Source: Sphingomonas astaxanthinifaciens DSM 22298
Lineage (GTDB): Bacteria > Pseudomonadota > Alphaproteobacteria > Sphingomonadales > Sphingomonadaceae
Assembly: GCF_000711715.1 (NCBI RefSeq)
Contig: NZ_JONN01000002.1
Span: forward strand, 248,001 to 312,000
Length of the DNA stretch: 64,000 nucleotides
Reading direction: 5' to 3'
The stretch's first letter is position 1; each line of letters starts with the position of its first letter. Positions 59,945 through 64,000 of the stretch are shown piece by piece. A model generated the notes under the pieces. That model saw only the letters and a program-made list of their open reading frames with translations, searched no databases and was not told the origin of the DNA. A program made the position numbers and the translations under genes.

Positions 59945-60579
59945 GCCGCCTCCGCTTCCTTCGCGACGAGCGCGCCGGCACGATGGCCGAATTCGCGCTG
60001 ACGCTGCCGCTGCTGATGACCTTCCTCTTCGCGATCATCGATGGCGGGCGCTACCTTTACCAGCGCAACAAGCTCGAGAAGGCCGCACAGATGGGCGTGC
60101 GGATGGCGGTGGTGACCACCCCCGTCGCGACCGGGCTGAAAGCCATGACCTTCACCTCGGTGGTTCCGGGCGAGACCATTCCCGCAAGTGCGCTCAATCC
60201 CGTGGTTTGCCGGGACACCGGCGACTGCAGCTGCACCGGCACCGCCTGCCCGTCGTCGCTGGCCCGCGACAACGCCGCCTTCGAGCGCATCTACGACCGG
60301 ATGAAGCTCTTCTATCCGGCGCTCCTCAAAAACAATGTGGAGATCGTCTATTCGGGCTCGGGCATCGGCTATTTGGGCGATCCCGACACGACGTCGCCCG
60401 ACGTCAAGCCGGTCGTCACTGTCCGGATCCGGAACGACGCCACCACAGTGGCTGGCAAAACCACCGACAATAGCGTCACCTTCATTCCCCTCACCGGCTA
60501 CGGATGGGCGACGATGAAGATGCCGGCCTTTCAATCTTCGCTGACCGCCGAGGACCTCGTCGGCTCCCAATCGAACTGA
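59941..60579 (+). CDS. tadF: TadE/TadF-like pseudopilin
   Basis: 212 residues. RAGTMAEFALTLPLLMTFLFAIIDGGRYLY carries a related signature (AEFALTLPLLM) and precedes KLEKAAQMGVRMAV. Extracytoplasmic part with CRDTGDCSCTGTAC, four closely spaced cysteines. Third pseudopilin-like gene in a row. ATG 59941 overlaps the previous stop (ATGA). The TadF name is by position and domain. Confidence 0.82.
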   Translation: MSRLRFLRDERAGTMAEFALTLPLLMTFLFAIIDGGRYLYQRNKLEKAAQMGVRMAVVTTPVATGLKAMTFTSVVPGETIPASALNPVVCRDTGDCSCTGTACPSSLARDNAAFERIYDRMKLFYPALLKNNVEIVYSGSGIGYLGDPDTTSPDVKPVVTVRIRNDATTVAGKTTDNSVTFIPLTGYGWATMKMPAFQSSLTAEDLVGSQSN

Positions 60580-60587
60580 GACAACGC

Positions 60588-61793
60588 ATGAGTGTCATGA
60601 CCCCTCCCGAAAGCAGCAAGAGCTTCCGCCCCCAGGGCGTCGAGGCCGGGGTGCACCTGTACCTGTCGGGCTTCGAGGGGGACAGCGCGGCGCTGCTCGG
60701 CGCGCGCGTCGCCGGGCTTCCGCTGCATCTCAGCATCGTGCCCGTGACCGAGTGGATCGATCCCACCGACCTTGCCACCGCGGCGGTGGCGGTGGTCCAG
60801 GTCGACGCCGATGCGCCGGCGTCGATGAAGCGCTTCGAACGGCTTGCCGCGAACGATGGCAAGCCGCTCATCGCCGCCTGCTACGAGCCGCCGCTGGCGC
60901 TGGTCCGCCAGCTCCTCAAGGCCGGCGCGCATGACGTGCTTCCGCTGCCGCTCGCCATCGACGATCTCGAGGCCTCGATCGCCCCCTTGCGCGACCGCGC
61001 GGTCGAGCAGGTCAGCGCCGAGCAGATCGTCACCAACAACCGGCTGGTCGCGATCATCAAGGCACGCGGCGGGATCGGCGCCACCGCGGTCGGCGCGCAG
61101 CTCGCCTGCCGTTTCGCCGCCGCCGAGGTGCAGGCCGGACGCGAGGCGGCGCTGATCGACTTCGACGTGCAGTTCGGCGACGCGGCCTTCCAGCTCGGGC
61201 TTCGCCCCCGGCTGACGCTCACCGACCTCATCGAGGCCGGTGCCAGGCTCGACGGACCGCTGCTTCGCTCGGCGATGACCCAGCACAAGAGCGGTCTGCA
61301 GGTTGCCGCCGCGCCGACCGACATGCTGCCGCTCGACAGCCTCACCAACGAGCAGGCGATCGCCATCGTCGATCGCGCGCTCAAGGAGTTCGGCACGGTG
61401 TTCGTCGACCTTCCGGCCAATTGGTCCAACTGGTCGCTGAGCCTCGTCGCGCGCTCGAACCTGATCATCCTCTTGACCGACCTGTCGGTCGCGGGGCTCA
61501 ACCGCGCGCGCCGCCAGATCGACCTGCTCGCCGCGCAGGATCTCGGCAACATCGAGATCAAGGTGGTCGCCAATCGCTTCAGGAAGGGCCTGTTCAAGAC
61601 GGTCAACCTGGGTGACGCCGAGGAAGCGCTCGGGCGCAAGATCGCCTTCACCATCGCCGACGAGCCCGACCTCATGAATGCGGCGATCGACCAGGGCCTG
61701 CCGGTCGGCGAGATCAGCCGCAAGGCACCGCTGGTGCGTGACCTCGACGCGCTCGACAAGGCCATCACCACCGCCCTTCGGCTGGAGCGCTGA
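60588..61793 (+). CDS. cpaE: Tad pilus localisation ATPase CpaE (TadZ)
   Basis: 401 residues. An atypical receiver-like N-terminal domain (to ~135) is followed by a MinD/ParA-type ATPase. Motifs are IIKARGGIGATAVGAQLA and ALIDFDVQFGDAAFQLGL, plus FVDLPANWSNWS. The P-loop reads GGIGAT in place of GKT, so ATP hydrolysis may be weak, as seen in TadZ/CpaE relatives. It positions the pilus at the pole. Five bp before cpaF. Confidence 0.92.
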   Translation: MSVMTPPESSKSFRPQGVEAGVHLYLSGFEGDSAALLGARVAGLPLHLSIVPVTEWIDPTDLATAAVAVVQVDADAPASMKRFERLAANDGKPLIAACYEPPLALVRQLLKAGAHDVLPLPLAIDDLEASIAPLRDRAVEQVSAEQIVTNNRLVAIIKARGGIGATAVGAQLACRFAAAEVQAGREAALIDFDVQFGDAAFQLGLRPRLTLTDLIEAGARLDGPLLRSAMTQHKSGLQVAAAPTDMLPLDSLTNEQAIAIVDRALKEFGTVFVDLPANWSNWSLSLVARSNLIILLTDLSVAGLNRARRQIDLLAAQDLGNIEIKVVANRFRKGLFKTVNLGDAEEALGRKIAFTIADEPDLMNAAIDQGLPVGEISRKAPLVRDLDALDKAITTALRLER

Positions 61794-61797
61794 GACC

Positions 61798-63186
61798 ATG
61801 TGGCAGATCCGCAAGCCCAATTCGTCCGCCGCCCCGGCCGAGGAGCGCGTCGAACCGACGCTCGCCGAACGCCAGCTGATGAGCGTCGGCGATGCCGGCG
61901 CCTTCGCCAAGCGCGACGTTCACACCGACCTCAAGGTCGAGCTTCACCAGCGCCTGATCGACTGCATCAACCTTTCGGCGCTCGACGGCATGAGCCGCGA
62001 GCAGATCGCCGAGGAAGTGGGCGAGATCGTCGAGGAGGAACTCGCCAAGCAGAACCATGCGCTCAACCTCGTCGAGCGCCGCCGGCTGATCGACGACGTG
62101 CTCGATGAACTCCTCGGTCTCGGGCCGCTCGAGCCTTTGCTCAAGGACACCACGATCACCGACATCCTGGTCAATGGCCCGGACCGCGTCTTCGTCGAGC
62201 GCTATGGCCAGCTCGAGCCGAGCCCGGTCCGCTTCAAGGACGACAAGCACCTGCTGCGGATCATCCAGAAGATCGTCTCGGCGGTCGGTCGGCGGGTCGA
62301 CGAAAGCTCGCCGCTGGTCGACGCGCGCCTGATGGACGGAAGCCGCGTCAATGCGGTGGTGCCGCCGCTCGCGCTCGACGGGTCGCTGCTGTCGATCCGC
62401 AAGTTCGCCAAGGTTCCGATCTCGATGTCGCGGCTGGTCGAGATCGGGTCGATCCCGGCGCAGGTCGCCGAGGTGCTGAAGGCGATCGTCGCATCGCGCC
62501 GCAACGTGCTCATCTCGGGCGGCACAGGCTCGGGCAAGACGACGCTGCTCAACGCCATGTCGGCCTTCATCGACAATCGCGAGCGGATCGTGACCATCGA
62601 GGATTCGGCCGAGCTCCAGCTCCAGCAGAGCCATGTCGCCCGGCTCGAGACGCGCCCCGCCAACATCGAGGGCAAGGGCGAGATCGGCCAGCGCGACCTC
62701 GTCAAGAACGCGCTTCGCATGCGTCCCGACCGGATCATCGTCGGCGAGGTCCGCGCCGGCGAGGCGTTCGACATGCTGCAGGCGATGAACACCGGCCACG
62801 ACGGCTCGATGACCACCGTCCACGCCAACACGCCGCGCGACGCCTTGTCCCGCCTCGAGCAGATGATCGGCATGAGCGGGATCGACATTCCCGCCCGCTC
62901 GGCTCGCGCGCAGATCGCCTCGGCGATCAATGTGGTGGTCCAGATCGCGCGCCTGTCCGACGGTCGCCGCCGGCTGATGAGCCTGTCCGAAATCACCGGC
63001 ATGGAAGGCGACGTCGTCACCATGCAGGAGATCTTCCGCTTCCGTCAGACCGGCATTTCGGCCGACGGCGGCGTGATCGGCAAGTTCGAGGCGACCGGAC
63101 TTCGGCCGCGCTTCCTCGACCATGCGATCACCCACGGCCAGGTGCTGTCGCCCGACCTGTTCCGGCCCGATGCGAGGTTCGAGTGA
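61798..63186 (+). CDS. cpaF: Tad secretion ATPase CpaF (TadA)
   Basis: 462 residues. N-terminal helical domain (ELHQRLIDCINLSAL, LIDDVLDELLGLGPLEPLL), Walker A SGGTGSGKTTLLNAMSAF (about residue 240), Asp box IEDSAELQLQQ, Walker B DRIIVGEVRAGEAFDML and His box GSMTTVHANTPRDALSR. It powers Flp pilus assembly. The stop overlaps the tadB ATG by 1 bp. Confidence 0.97.
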   Translation: MWQIRKPNSSAAPAEERVEPTLAERQLMSVGDAGAFAKRDVHTDLKVELHQRLIDCINLSALDGMSREQIAEEVGEIVEEELAKQNHALNLVERRRLIDDVLDELLGLGPLEPLLKDTTITDILVNGPDRVFVERYGQLEPSPVRFKDDKHLLRIIQKIVSAVGRRVDESSPLVDARLMDGSRVNAVVPPLALDGSLLSIRKFAKVPISMSRLVEIGSIPAQVAEVLKAIVASRRNVLISGGTGSGKTTLLNAMSAFIDNRERIVTIEDSAELQLQQSHVARLETRPANIEGKGEIGQRDLVKNALRMRPDRIIVGEVRAGEAFDMLQAMNTGHDGSMTTVHANTPRDALSRLEQMIGMSGIDIPARSARAQIASAINVVVQIARLSDGRRRLMSLSEITGMEGDVVTMQEIFRFRQTGISADGGVIGKFEATGLRPRFLDHAITHGQVLSPDLFRPDARFE

Positions 63187-64000
63187 TGGAAGGCACGGTC
63201 CTTCGCGTTCTGGTCCTCATCGTCATCTTCGCGGCGGTGCTGCTGCTGGTCGAGGCCCTGCTCGGCGCGGTGCTCCGCTCACGCGGGGAAAGCCAGGCGA
63301 TCAACCAGCGCCTGACGATGATCGGCCGCGGCGTGTCGCGCGCCGACACGATGAACCGGCTTCGCCGCCAGGACGGGCTGGTCATCCACCGCCTGCCGAC
63401 CTTGCTCCAGGGTCCGGGCCGCCGGCTCGAGCGGATGCTGATGGCGGCGGGGATCGTCGCGCCGACCGCGCAGCTGCTGCTCGGGATCATGCTCGCGCCA
63501 TTGCTTCTCCTCGGGCTGATGATCCTGCTCGCGTGGAGCGCAGGCTTCGCCATGGGTTTCGGCCGCCTCGTGCTGCTCACCGCCATCGCCGTCGCGCTCG
63601 GGCTCGCCATTCCCTTGCTCTTCCTCCAGGCCAAGGCGGCGCGGCGCCGCAAGAAGATGCAGGAGCAGTTTCCGGTCGCGCTCGATGTCTTCGTGCGCGG
63701 GCTTCGCGCCGGGCACCCGGTCGCCGCCGCGCTCGATCTGCTGACGGTCGAGATGCCCGATCCGATCGGCAGCCAGTTCGGTGTGGTCGTCGACGAGGTC
63801 ACCTATGGCGCGGACCTGCGCGACGCGCTCGCCGACCTCGCCGAGCGCTGGGACCTCGACGACATGCGGATGTTCGTGGTCAGCCTCTCGGTGCAGCAGG
63901 AGACCGGCGGCAATCTCGCCGAGATCCTCGAGAATTTGAGCAAGGTCATCCGGGAGCGCACGGCCTTGTTCCTCAAGGTCCGCGCGCTGTCGTCGGAAGG
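63186..64000 (+). CDS. tadB: Tad inner-membrane platform protein TadB (5' part, cut by the window end)
   Basis: 271 codons of an open frame from ATG 63186. An N-terminal helix LVLIVIFAAVLLLVEALLGAV, helices LLLGIMLAPLLLLGLMILLAW and LVLLTAIAVALGLAIPLLFL, then the GspF-type cytoplasmic domain MQEQFPVALDVFVRGLRAGH and QQETGGNLAEILENLSKVIRER. TadB and TadC are the pilus platform. tadC should follow beyond the window. Confidence 0.93.
   Translation, partial: MEGTVLRVLVLIVIFAAVLLLVEALLGAVLRSRGESQAINQRLTMIGRGVSRADTMNRLRRQDGLVIHRLPTLLQGPGRRLERMLMAAGIVAPTAQLLLGIMLAPLLLLGLMILLAWSAGFAMGFGRLVLLTAIAVALGLAIPLLFLQAKAARRRKKMQEQFPVALDVFVRGLRAGHPVAAALDLLTVEMPDPIGSQFGVVVDEVTYGADLRDALADLAERWDLDDMRMFVVSLSVQQETGGNLAEILENLSKVIRERTALFLKVRALSSE

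Noticed and set aside
1-64000. CRISPR array, insertion sequence, phage or plasmid genes
   Set aside because: No regularly spaced direct repeats, transposase, integrase or phage structural motif was seen in either strand.

Overview
The window is high-GC, densely coded alphaproteobacterial chromosome, most likely from a sphingomonad (order Sphingomonadales). The pointers are a ribosomal protein S9 with an acidic N-terminal extension, a ChpT-type phosphotransferase, rpoH beside an RluD-type synthase, a MerC-domain protein beside a Zur-like regulator, dispersed 24-bp-arm palindromes, and a Tad pilus locus with three tandem Flp pilins. I see no transposase, phage or CRISPR. The family assignment is inferred from gene content, not computed.

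Layout. 1-7.8 kb: divergent EF-G-like GTPase (cut by the window start), YihY-type membrane protein, rpoH, rluD, chpT, a thioredoxin-reductase-like flavoprotein, then trmD-rplS ending in an intrinsic terminator. 7.8-17.6 kb: M28 peptidase, asd with a YjdF-like and a GFA gene, an amidinohydrolase of the DDAH type, rplM-rpsI, a VOC protein, heme A synthase, MerC with a candidate Zur box, a TMEM175-type channel and the Zur-like repressor. 17.6-29.5 kb: divergent SDR/ArsR pair, dxs-tlyA-tspO-ubiK-ybjN chain, proC-ilvE, an MHS-type transporter, a GGDEF-EAL protein and tRNA-Gln(TTG). 29.5-34.4 kb: a CDF metal exporter and a translationally coupled otsB-GH15-otsA trehalose operon.

34.6-41.1 kb is a coupled phosphorelay operon: a CHASE3-GAF histidine kinase with three receivers, CheR, a receiver-less CheB, and a REC-kinase-REC protein. 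41.2-51.5 kb is the most unusual block. It holds a secreted trypsin-like protease, a repeat-bearing lipoprotein, a TIR-TolB-TPR protein, a TIR-FHA protein, a SLOG plus four-helix membrane protein, a membrane Ser/Thr kinase and a PP2C phosphatase. TIR-FHA and SLOG-membrane form an operon (26-bp gap), a pairing of TIR with SLOG that recalls Thoeris. The TIR-FHA linker carries an ETTQF motif resembling the kinase-target ETT motif before the FHA domain of mycobacterial GarA. Together they suggest an undescribed phospho-regulated TIR signalling system, either defence or stress response.

52.9-64 kb is a Tad (tight adherence) locus after one DUF2569-like gene. It runs three flp pilins, cpaB, cpaC, a small lipoprotein, three Tad pseudopilin-like genes, cpaE, cpaF and a cut tadB. 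Almost every junction overlaps by 1-17 bp, so it reads as one operon.
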